Shown here in pieces: positions 5,143 through 11,421 of a stretch of DNA of 12,961 bases. Location of the stretch: the NCBI GenBank assembly GCA_002297665.1, contig DBMS01000028.1:1-12961 (forward strand), written 5' to 3'. Every line of letters begins with the position of its first letter. Position 1 is the first letter of the stretch. The notes beneath the pieces were generated by a model that ran no database searches, was not told the origin of the DNA, and worked only from the letters and a program-made list of their open reading frames with translations. This stretch comes from Holophagaceae bacterium UBA692 (GTDB lineage Bacteria > Acidobacteriota > Holophagae > Holophagales > Holophagaceae). Position numbers and translations under genes: made by a program.

Positions 5143-6717
5143 TCAGGCTCCCGCGGCCCTGGGCTTGGCCTTGGCGAGGGCCGCCTGTTCCTCGGCTTCC
5201 TTCCGGCGCCCCCAACGGCCCAGGCCGATGACGATGCCGGAAGCGATGATCCCGAGCCAGGCCACCACGTGCACAAGCCAAAGCTCCATGCCCGGCGGCT
5301 TCCCGGGGCCCTTCTTGCTGGTGAACCAGAGGTTCAGGGCCGGGCGGTTCTTCTCCAGCCACTCGAAGGCCATGTCCGGCGTGGCCAGGGGATTGGCCTG
5401 CTGGAGACGGGCAAGGACCTTGGGCATCTCCGCCTGGCCCAGCACGTTCCATTCGCGGATGTCGCCGAAGTAGTGGTAGAGGGTGTTGGCGGACATGGAG
5501 ACGAGGATGAAGGCCACGAAGAAGATGTGGAAGGTCTCCCACCACCGCTTCTGGTCCCGGCGCATGACGTAGGCCCAGTCCTGGAGGTAGCCCGCCAGGA
5601 GGAACCCGCCCATGGAGAAGTACCAGAGCGGCGCGTCCCGGTGCAGGTCGGCGATGCCGTTGAGGATGAGGAAGCTGAAGACGATGAAATAGATGAGGCC
5701 GCCGATGCCGATCCAGTTGAAGATCTGGCGCTTGCCCCATTCCCGCTCGGGCCGCCGGTCCAGGAACATGGAGCCCAGGACCAGGAAGGGGATGGCCACG
5801 GTGAGCACGGTGGCCAGGTAGGGATCCTGGAGCTTCAGGAAGTGATACATCGCCAGGAAGTACCAGTCCGAGAGGATGGGGTTGGGGGTCACCTCGGGGT
5901 TGGCGGGGCTGCCCTGGGCCGCGGGGATCATGATGGCGATGGCCAGGATCACTCCGAACACCGCCAGCTTGGCCCAGTGGCTGATGTTCATGCGCTTGAA
6001 GCCCCGGCGGTACACCCGCAACTCGAAGAAGATCATGGGGATGAAGCTGAGCATGAAGTGGAAGGCGTAGAACCGCGTGACCGTGGCCGGGCCGATGCTG
6101 GTGCCCCCCAGGAGGATCTGGGCGGTGGTCTTGCCCTGGTTGGTCCAGTTGATGAAATCGCCCCCCGGCAGCCAGCCGGGGTTCTGGTCCAGGTAGGTGG
6201 GGAAGGTGGCCATGACCTTGGTGGCCCAAAGGGCCCGCTGGTTCCAGATGAGCAGGTAGCCCGTGAGGCCCGAATACATGCCGATGATCAGCAGCAGCAG
6301 GGCGATGATGAAGGTGAATTCGTTGCCCTGCTTGTATTCGCCCGTGAACCACATGCGGTAGACCCGCAGGGTGGCCAGGATGATGAAGGCGTCGGCGCCG
6401 TACTTGTGGAGGCCGCGGACCAGGGATCCGATGGGCAGGGGCCCCCACCGCCAGTTGTGCTGGATGCGCTCGATGGAGTGGTAGGCCTGGTCGGTGACCG
6501 GCACGTAGTAGACCATCAGCACGACGCCGCTGAGGATCACCAGCATCCAGACCCAGTACCACATGCCCCCGAGGGTGTACCAGGGGTTGGTGCGGGCCTG
6601 TTGGGTGCGCCCTTCGTCGAAGAGCTCCATTTTCGTCCACCGCTCCTGGAACCACTTCAGGAAGGTGCCGGGGGCGCCCGCGAGGCCCCGGATGAGATAG
6701 GGAATGGCCTTAACCAA
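5143..6717 (-). CDS. Cytochrome b of a Rieske/cyt b complex, lacking both haem bH ligands
   Basis: 524 aa with a full-length cytochrome b layout: helices A-D in the first ~235 residues, C-terminal domain helices after the quinol-site motif, and an extra soluble segment (~420-470) before a last helix at ~478-500. The bL ligands are present: H104 on helix B and H220 on helix D. At the bH positions 14 residues further on, both histidines are replaced by Arg: R118 (codon CGG, in LRVYR) and R234 (CGG, again LRVYR). The PEWY motif reads SDWY (283-286). TGYLLIW at 152-158 is conserved. Translation starts at TTG (6717), inside the Rieske gene, with a perfect AAGGAGG 5 nt upstream. Overlap with the Rieske gene and its location identify this as the Rieske partner that oxidises quinol. 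It should carry one b haem only unless other residues serve as ligands. Confidence 0.9.
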   Translation of the reverse strand: MVKAIPYLIRGLAGAPGTFLKWFQERWTKMELFDEGRTQQARTNPWYTLGGMWYWVWMLVILSGVVLMVYYVPVTDQAYHSIERIQHNWRWGPLPIGSLVRGLHKYGADAFIILATLRVYRMWFTGEYKQGNEFTFIIALLLLIIGMYSGLTGYLLIWNQRALWATKVMATFPTYLDQNPGWLPGGDFINWTNQGKTTAQILLGGTSIGPATVTRFYAFHFMLSFIPMIFFELRVYRRGFKRMNISHWAKLAVFGVILAIAIMIPAAQGSPANPEVTPNPILSDWYFLAMYHFLKLQDPYLATVLTVAIPFLVLGSMFLDRRPEREWGKRQIFNWIGIGGLIYFIVFSFLILNGIADLHRDAPLWYFSMGGFLLAGYLQDWAYVMRRDQKRWWETFHIFFVAFILVSMSANTLYHYFGDIREWNVLGQAEMPKVLARLQQANPLATPDMAFEWLEKNRPALNLWFTSKKGPGKPPGMELWLVHVVAWLGIIASGIVIGLGRWGRRKEAEEQAALAKAKPRAAGA

Positions 6718-7345
6718 CGCCGCCTCCTTCCGTGCCGGTGATGAGGATCTGCCCGTCCTTGATGTCGAAGGACATGGTGCGGGGTGGCCGGGGGGCCGGG
6801 CCCGAGACCACCTTCCCGGGCAGGGGCCCCTGGAGGTTCACCTCGGTCTTGCGGGTCGGGTCGTACACCGAGAGGTGGCAGGGGCATGCGAAGTAGGGGT
6901 GGGTGGGCATCGGGGGCTTGTAGTTGTAGCCTCCGCTGAGCTCCTCGGGGCTCTTCACGAAGTTGAAGGTGCAGCCCAGGTGCGGGCAGATGCGCTGGAC
7001 GACCACGAACCTGGACTTGGGGTCCTTGGGATCCGTGAACTCGTCCGGGAGGCGCACCACGAAGCCAGGGATCTTGGCGCCCTGGATCTTCCGGCTGGAA
7101 TACTCCACGGACTTCCGGATGTAGATGAATTCCTTGAAGTCCCAGGGCTGCGTGAGTTCGCTCAGGGCGGCCACGATCTGGACGCTGCTGCCGGCCTCGT
7201 CGGGCGGGGCCACCAGGCCCTTGACGCCGCCGACGGTGGTGGGCTTGAAGTACCGGATCAGGGCGCTGGCGGCCATCACGGCGCCCCCGAGGATGGGGAT
7301 GCTCGTGATGGCCTTCAGGAAGATCCGGCGCTGGTTCTCCTTCAT
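6710..7345 (-). CDS. Rieske [2Fe-2S] protein of cytochrome bc complex
   Basis: 211 aa. The N terminus QRRIFLKA (5-12) followed by a hydrophobic stretch (~15-32) is a twin-arginine type signal-anchor, usual for Rieske proteins exported with their cluster. Cluster-binding boxes are CPHLGC at 120-125 and CPCHLS at 154-159: ligands C120, H122, C154 and H157, with C125 and C156 placed for the disulfide. The box sequences vary from the common CTHLGC and CPCHGS. There are 28 residues between C125 and C154, about double the usual spacing, so the loop between boxes carries an insert (Gly/Tyr/Pro-rich). The conserved GPAPRP segment follows at 182-187. The protein takes the high-potential electron from quinol at the Qo site of cytochrome b and passes it to a c-type cytochrome, here probably the diheme lipoprotein encoded just upstream (9 nt gap). 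Confidence 0.92.
   Translation of the reverse strand: MKENQRRIFLKAITSIPILGGAVMAASALIRYFKPTTVGGVKGLVAPPDEAGSSVQIVAALSELTQPWDFKEFIYIRKSVEYSSRKIQGAKIPGFVVRLPDEFTDPKDPKSRFVVVQRICPHLGCTFNFVKSPEELSGGYNYKPPMPTHPYFACPCHLSVYDPTRKTEVNLQGPLPGKVVSGPAPRPPRTMSFDIKDGQILITGTEGGGVG
6715..6729 (-). promoter_or_regulatory. Strong ribosome-binding site with TTG start inside the Rieske gene
   Basis: AAGGAGG at 6729-6723 lies 5 nt before TTG at 6717-6715. It fixes the cytochrome b start despite the rare initiation codon; the next in-frame ATG is 29 codons later and would remove a conserved-looking N-terminal segment. The site lies in the last codons of the Rieske gene, so the two genes overlap by 8 nt and are probably translationally coupled. 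Confidence 0.75.
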
Positions 7346-7354
7346 CGCGATCTC

Positions 7355-8329
7355 CTATTCGTGCTCATAGGTGCGGCTGCGGACGCCGTCCACCAGCATC
7401 CAGCGCTGGTCCTCGGTGAGGACGCCGCGCCAGCTGGGCATGGCGGACCACTGGTGGACGAACTGCTGGAGCGACTCGGGCGTCATGGATTCGCGCACGG
7501 AGGCTGGGATGGTCTTGAACTGGCCGCCTTCGGAGATGCGCCAGAAGAGGAAGGCGTCGGTGCTCTGGGCCAGGGCCTTGCGGTTGGAGAAATCGAAGGG
7601 CGGCGGGTTGAGGGTGCGGGCCAGGGGGCCGTTGCCCTGGGCGGTGTCCCCGTGGCACACCGAGCAGTTCTGGCCGTAGATGTCCCACACGTCCTTGAAC
7701 TGGGTGGGGCTGGCGGCGGCGATGGAGCGGCTCCAGACGTAGTACACGGCGTTCCACACCGGCACCGGGTCCCCGGTGGCCACCATCTGGTCGCCCCGCA
7801 GGTCCTTGATGGCGTGCATCCAGCCCTCGCCGGGCTTGCCCCCGGGACCGGGATGCTCGAAGAATCCCTTGGAGGGGTCCCCTTCCATCTTCGGGGCCCG
7901 GCCGTGGGCGATGAGCCGGTACAGCTGGCTGGGCGTGCGCTGGAAGCGCCAGGCCCTGCCGGTGAAGTCGGGGCCCACCTTGGGGGGGACCACGGGCCAG
8001 CGGCCTTCGGCGGCGAGCTCCTTCACCTTCGCGCCGAAATCGGCGTGGCTGGGCGGCAGGGCGGCCTGCTTGCGGATCTCGGCGGCCTCGGCGGCGGTGA
8101 GGAGGGTGCCGTGGCAGGAGGCGCAGTTGGCGGTGTAGGTGGCCCGGCCCTTGAGGGCCGAGGGGAGGCCCAGGGGGTAGGGGGTTTCGGCCCCGGGTTC
8201 CAGGCCCGCGGGGGCGGCCGAAGCCGAGAGGACGACGTCCTTTCCGCCGGCGCGGCGGGTGGAGAGGCCCTTGTCCGCGCAGGCCAGGAGCAGGAGGGGG
8301 AGGAGGGGCAGGAGGAGGGGTTTTCGCAT
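7355..8329 (-). CDS. Diheme cytochrome c lipoprotein
   Basis: 324 aa. A signal peptide of basic residues plus a Leu/Pro run ends in the lipobox LLAC with C17 as the lipid-modified cysteine. Two haem c sites are visible: CASCH (69-73) and CSVCH (222-226). Likely Met axial ligands are M148 (in RAPKM) and M297 (in SAMPSW). The two cytochrome domains are separated by a ~90-residue linker. The gene lies between the oxidase and the Rieske gene, where a c1-type or CcoP-type cytochrome would be expected; no other candidate for either is in the window. A periplasmic, membrane-tethered electron carrier between Rieske protein and oxidase is therefore the best reading. The AGGAGG ribosome-binding site overlaps the preceding stop codon. 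Possible alternative: a diheme replacement for CcoP in the oxidase itself. Confidence 0.87.
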   Translation of the reverse strand: MRKPLLLPLLPLLLLACADKGLSTRRAGGKDVVLSASAAPAGLEPGAETPYPLGLPSALKGRATYTANCASCHGTLLTAAEAAEIRKQAALPPSHADFGAKVKELAAEGRWPVVPPKVGPDFTGRAWRFQRTPSQLYRLIAHGRAPKMEGDPSKGFFEHPGPGGKPGEGWMHAIKDLRGDQMVATGDPVPVWNAVYYVWSRSIAAASPTQFKDVWDIYGQNCSVCHGDTAQGNGPLARTLNPPPFDFSNRKALAQSTDAFLFWRISEGGQFKTIPASVRESMTPESLQQFVHQWSAMPSWRGVLTEDQRWMLVDGVRSRTYEHE

Positions 8330-8339
8330 GGACGGCCTC

Positions 8340-8504
8340 CTAGGTGCCGCTGGGCCGGATCCAGGCCAGCACGGCCCAGACGAGGATGACGAGGTACATG
8401 ATCACGAGGGCGAAGGGCGCCTTGCCGTGGCCGACCTTGGTGCCTGCCACCTCCTCCATGAGGTCCTCGTCTTCCTGGGTGTCCTTGCCGGGTTCGTTGG
8501 TCAT
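8340..8504 (-). CDS. 54-aa single-helix protein, CcoQ- or CcoP-anchor-like
   Basis: The N-terminal half is acidic (residues 3-19, with many Asp and Glu). A KVGHGKAPF segment leads into one membrane helix (about 30-48) ending LAWIRPSGT. There is no haem motif. In order of genes it sits where ccoQ and ccoP lie in standard ccoNOQP operons. The short acidic segment followed by a helix looks like the N-terminal membrane anchor of CcoP without its haem domains; CcoQ is the other possibility. I cannot decide between these from sequence alone. The start has GAGG 5 nt upstream and the stop overlaps the ribosome-binding site of the next gene, supporting expression. Confidence 0.75.
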   Translation of the reverse strand: MTNEPGKDTQEDEDLMEEVAGTKVGHGKAPFALVIMYLVILVWAVLAWIRPSGT

Positions 8505-8511
8505 GGGAACC

Positions 8512-9720
8512 TCACTTGGCCGGGGCGGCCGGGGCGGGAGCCTTCTCGTAGTCGCTCTCGCTGCCCTGCAGCTTGCCCAGGCCCTTGTTCTGGGCGACGT
8601 ACTTGAGGAAGGCGGTGAGGGTGAGCCGCTGGTTGGCGTCCAGGGTGTACTCCCACCGGGGCATCTGGGTGCCGGGCACGCCGCGGCTGATGCGCCAGTA
8701 CCAGGCGTCGGTGGTGAAGGTGGCGTACTTGTCCTCGTCGAAGTTGGCGGGGCGCTTGGTCATGGTGAAGGCGGCCTGGCCCTTGCCGTTGCCGGCCACG
8801 CCGTGGCAGGGGGAGCACTGGTTGTTGAACAGGCCCTTGCCGTAGTTGGCCAGGAGGCGGTTCTTGTCGGTGATCTCGCCCTCCTTGAAGCTGTTCTCCA
8901 CCCAGGCGCGCACCTCGGGATCCTGGTTGCGGGCGGCCTCCAGGGCCTCCTTGTTCGGGAAGGCGGGGGTGGCCAGGCTCTGGAGGGCGCCCTTGGCGTT
9001 GGCGGCCTCGTGGCTGGAGCCGTACATCAGCTCCTCGATCTCGGCCGTGTACTTGAAGGGCACCTCCATGTGCTCGCCGTAGAGCGTCTCGTTGAGGGCC
9101 CGCTGCTGGGCCACGTCCAGCTTCCACATGGCGACCTTCTCCGTGACGCCGTTCAGGGCGCCGCCGACCCAGGTGTAGTCGCGGACCTTGGCCCACTTCG
9201 TTTCGCCCGTGGCCTCGTACTTCGCCTTGCCGTCCTTGACGTCCAGGGCCCGGGTGCCGTTGGGGCCGAGGCTCTGCAGGAAGGCGGTGAGGTCGGTGAG
9301 CTCCTGTTCCGAGAGGTAGTCGTAGCGGGGCATGATGGAACCCGGCTTCACGTAGCGGGGGTTCTTGTGGTGAAGCATGTGGTACTGGTCTGGGAACTTG
9401 CCGCCGATGTTGGCCAGGTCGGGGCCGGTGCGCTCGGAGCCCAGGAGGTGGTAGCCGTCGTAGTAGTAGTCGGAGGACTTTGAGCGCCGGCCGTGGTCCC
9501 AGTCCTGGGGACGGCTCACGGTGGAGTGGCAGTACCAGCAGCCCTCGCGCTTGTAGATCTCCCGGCCCCGCAGCTCCTGGGCGGTGTAGTCGCGCAGGTC
9601 CCGGGGTTCGGGGGGCTTGAAGGTCCACCGGGGCACCAGGACCACCACGAAGATGATGGAGGCCATGATGAGGGTGAGCCCGAGGGCGGGGTAGAGGTAG
9701 TTGGCTCGCTGGTTGGTCAT
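8512..9720 (-). CDS. ccoO: CcoO-like cytochrome c with an additional C-terminal cytochrome c domain
   Basis: 402 aa, about twice the usual CcoO length. An N-terminal anchor helix (about 9-29) leads into a CcoO/FixO domain: GREIYKREGCWYCH with haem site C61-x-x-C64-H65, then ERTGPDLANIGGKF (96-109) and axial Met at SIMPRYDYL (M130). A middle region of ~150 residues without recognisable motif follows (about 150-295). A second haem c domain comes next, CSPCH at 302-306, with the Met ligand in GTQMPRW (M353). The tail is Ala/Pro-rich. In standard cbb3 oxidases CcoO has one haem and CcoP two; no separate CcoP is found here, so this fusion may supply part of CcoP's role. It follows ccoN by 10 nt. 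Function: carries electrons from donor cytochromes to the CcoN low-spin haem. Confidence 0.88.
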   Translation of the reverse strand: MTNQRANYLYPALGLTLIMASIIFVVVLVPRWTFKPPEPRDLRDYTAQELRGREIYKREGCWYCHSTVSRPQDWDHGRRSKSSDYYYDGYHLLGSERTGPDLANIGGKFPDQYHMLHHKNPRYVKPGSIMPRYDYLSEQELTDLTAFLQSLGPNGTRALDVKDGKAKYEATGETKWAKVRDYTWVGGALNGVTEKVAMWKLDVAQQRALNETLYGEHMEVPFKYTAEIEELMYGSSHEAANAKGALQSLATPAFPNKEALEAARNQDPEVRAWVENSFKEGEITDKNRLLANYGKGLFNNQCSPCHGVAGNGKGQAAFTMTKRPANFDEDKYATFTTDAWYWRISRGVPGTQMPRWEYTLDANQRLTLTAFLKYVAQNKGLGKLQGSESDYEKAPAPAAPAK

Positions 9721-9730
9721 GGATTCCCTC

Positions 9731-11173
9731 TTAGCTGCGCACGGCGGACTGGGGAAGGGCGCCTGCGGGCTCTTCCAGGGGGCCCTCCACCGATGCCTCC
9801 GCGAACACCAGGGTCTTGACCACGTTGTAGAGGAAGAGCACCTGGCCCAGCACGATGAGCAGGCCCGAGAAGGCGCGCATCAGCATGAAGGGGGCCACCA
9901 TGATGACGCTCCGGTAGACGGGGATGCCCTCCTCCCAGGCCGAGGCCTGGATGAGGCCGCCCACGGTGAGCGCCACGATCATGAGGATGGTGCCCACCAG
10001 CGAGAGCCAGTAGTGGGCGTTGGCCAGGCGCCGGGAGTACCACTGCCTGCCCGAGACCCGGGGCGCGACGTAGTAGATGGCGCCCCAGCCCACGAACCCG
10101 AAGGTGCCCAGCAGGGCGAAGTGGGCATGCCCCACGACCCAGTGGGTGAAGTGCAGGTACCAGTTGATCCACCGGGTGGCCTGGAAGGGGCCGGTGAAGC
10201 AGGTCAGGAGGTAGAAGCCCAGGGCCGTGATGAAAAAGCGCAGGGGAAGGTGGGTGGCCATCATCGACCACTTGCCCTTCATGGTCAGGAAGAAGTTCAC
10301 CAGCACGCTCATGACCGGCACCAGCAGCATCACCGAGGAGATGACGGCCACCGCCTTCAGCCATTCGGGAACCGGGCTCTGGAGCAGGTGGTGGGTGCCC
10401 GTGGGGGTGTAGAACATGGCGATGGTGCTGAAGCCGACGATGGACAGGAGGTGGGAGTAGAGCGGGTTCCGGGTGATCTTGGGCAGGAAGTAGTACAGCA
10501 GGCCGATGCCGTTGGTGGTGAACCACAGGCCCAGGATGTTGTGGCCGTAGAACCAGTTCGCGATGGCGTCGCCGATGCCGGGAACGGCGAAGAACACCCG
10601 GTTGCCGATGAGGTAGACCACGGGGAACCAGAGCGTGGTGCCGGCGATGTACCAGATGGAGACGTAGAGCTGCTTCTCCTTGCGGTTCAGGACGGTGCCC
10701 CACACCAGCACGATGTAGAGGATGAGGGCCGCCATCATGGCGAGGTCGAGGAACCACGGGAGCTCGGCGTACTCGCGGCCCTCGGTGATGCCGTTCGTGA
10801 GGCAGGCGATGCCGGCGACGATGACGGCGTTCCAGGCCACCATGAGGACGTTGCCCCAGCGTTCGCTGAAGAGGCGGGTGCGGCAGAGTTCCGGGATGAC
10901 GTAGAAGATGGCGCCGACGTTGGCCATGGAGATGAAGCCGAAGGCCACGACGTTCACGTGGGTGGGGCGCAGGCGCCCGAACTGGAGCTGCGGGAAGTTG
11001 TGCACCAGGTCGGGCCAGTAGTATTCGGTCGCGGCGACGAGGCCGAACAGGGTTCCCACCAGGACCCAGACCGCGGCGCTGATGAGGAAGCGCCGCGAGG
11101 CGCTGTGCTCCTCGTCCGCCCAGGCGGCCAGCCTCGTGTCCCAGTCTTTGGTAAGTTCAAGAATCTGTGCCAT
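9731..11173 (-). CDS. ccoN: cbb3-type cytochrome c oxidase catalytic subunit I (CcoN)
   Basis: 480 aa, normal length for CcoN, with about twelve hydrophobic segments. All metal ligands can be placed: H72 (RPTH, low-spin haem b), H211 (YGHN, CuB), H261-H262 (GTHH, CuB), H349 (haem b3) and H351 (haem b) in VGHAHF. Y255 lies six residues before the His pair, the position of the cross-linked helix VII tyrosine that is specific to cbb3 enzymes. It reduces O2 to water and pumps protons, usually with high O2 affinity. It is the first gene of the operon; the ATG at 11173 has GGAG 8 nt upstream. The next gene is the ccoO-like fusion. The C-terminal ~20 residues are polar and Glu/Pro-rich, beyond the last helix. 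Confidence 0.95.
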   Translation of the reverse strand: MAQILELTKDWDTRLAAWADEEHSASRRFLISAAVWVLVGTLFGLVAATEYYWPDLVHNFPQLQFGRLRPTHVNVVAFGFISMANVGAIFYVIPELCRTRLFSERWGNVLMVAWNAVIVAGIACLTNGITEGREYAELPWFLDLAMMAALILYIVLVWGTVLNRKEKQLYVSIWYIAGTTLWFPVVYLIGNRVFFAVPGIGDAIANWFYGHNILGLWFTTNGIGLLYYFLPKITRNPLYSHLLSIVGFSTIAMFYTPTGTHHLLQSPVPEWLKAVAVISSVMLLVPVMSVLVNFFLTMKGKWSMMATHLPLRFFITALGFYLLTCFTGPFQATRWINWYLHFTHWVVGHAHFALLGTFGFVGWGAIYYVAPRVSGRQWYSRRLANAHYWLSLVGTILMIVALTVGGLIQASAWEEGIPVYRSVIMVAPFMLMRAFSGLLIVLGQVLFLYNVVKTLVFAEASVEGPLEEPAGALPQSAVRS

Positions 11174-11209
11174 CTAGCACGCTCCGAATTGTCCAGGTTT
11201 GGTACCACA

Positions 11210-11237
11210 ACTATAGGGACTTCATGCCACGGTGAAA
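11210..11237 (-). promoter_or_regulatory. Candidate promoter of the cco-bc operon
   Basis: On the minus strand TTTCAC (11237-11232) and TATAGT (11215-11210) are separated by 16 nt, a moderate match to a housekeeping sigma promoter. The predicted transcription start would lie near 11203, giving a leader of about 30 nt before the ccoN ATG. It lies in the AT-rich part of the intergenic region. The -35 match is weak, so confidence is low. Confidence 0.3.
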
Positions 11238-11332
11238 CCAATCTTGTGACACGCGATGAATTTGATTCTGCGTTTCACTCGCATGGACGTCAAAGGAAAA
11301 ATGCTCCGCAACGCCGCGTCTGGCGCGGTTCT

Positions 11333-11356
11333 AAACACGATGCCGCCATCGTGTTT
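11333..11356. repeat. Perfect 10-bp inverted repeat with 4-nt spacer, possible operator
   Basis: AAACACGATG at 11333-11342 and CATCGTGTTT at 11347-11356 are exact reverse complements around ccgc. Pairing can extend by a wobble and a C:G pair outward. No T-tract follows on the plus strand, and no gene on that strand ends nearby, so a terminator is unlikely. It lies 66 bp before the GTG start of the plus-strand gene and 160 bp from the ccoN start, suggesting a dimeric regulator's binding site or an RNA hairpin. Confidence 0.55.
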
Positions 11357-11421
11357 GGGCCCGGGCCGGGTTAGAATCCGCCCATGGCCCAAACCGCCCA
11401 AACCATTCCAGGCAGGTCCCG

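Larger units (their letters stand above)
11174..11421. other. Divergent intergenic region between ccoN and the plus-strand regulator-like gene
   Basis: 248 bp without a gene of its own. It holds the ccoN ribosome-binding site (GGAG, complement of 11182-11185), a candidate minus-strand promoter (11210-11237), a perfect inverted repeat (11333-11356), a TAGAAT -10-like hexamer for the plus strand at 11372-11377 without a good -35 at 17 nt, and a 13-codon ATG frame at 11384-11425. The region is visibly less GC-rich (11190-11310) than its flanks, as promoters usually are. I find no complete FNR/CRP-type dyad, although ccoN operons are often FNR-controlled. Confidence 0.7.

Noticed and set aside
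5143..6717. Sequencing error as cause of the missing bH histidines
   Set aside because: Both sites are in-frame CGG codons inside conserved helix sequence, two base changes away from CAC/CAT, and the same change occurs at two distant sites.
5023..6741. Long plus-strand frame opposite the 524-aa cytochrome b
   Set aside because: Composition is His/Asp/Glu/Gly-rich and lacks any motif; the minus-strand frame has cytochrome b signatures throughout.
6704..8389. Long plus-strand frame opposite the Rieske and diheme cytochrome genes
   Set aside because: Antisense shadow; CxxCH and Rieske boxes are on the minus strand.
11243..11265. CRP/FNR-like site near TTGTGACACGCG and TTTGAT
   Set aside because: Only single half-sites (TGTGA, TTGAT) are present; the second half of the dyad is missing.
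11333..11356. Inverted repeat as a rho-independent terminator
   Set aside because: No T-tract follows on either strand and no gene ends close to it.
9701..11374. Long plus-strand frame opposite ccoN
   Set aside because: Antisense shadow of a complete CcoN with all metal ligands.
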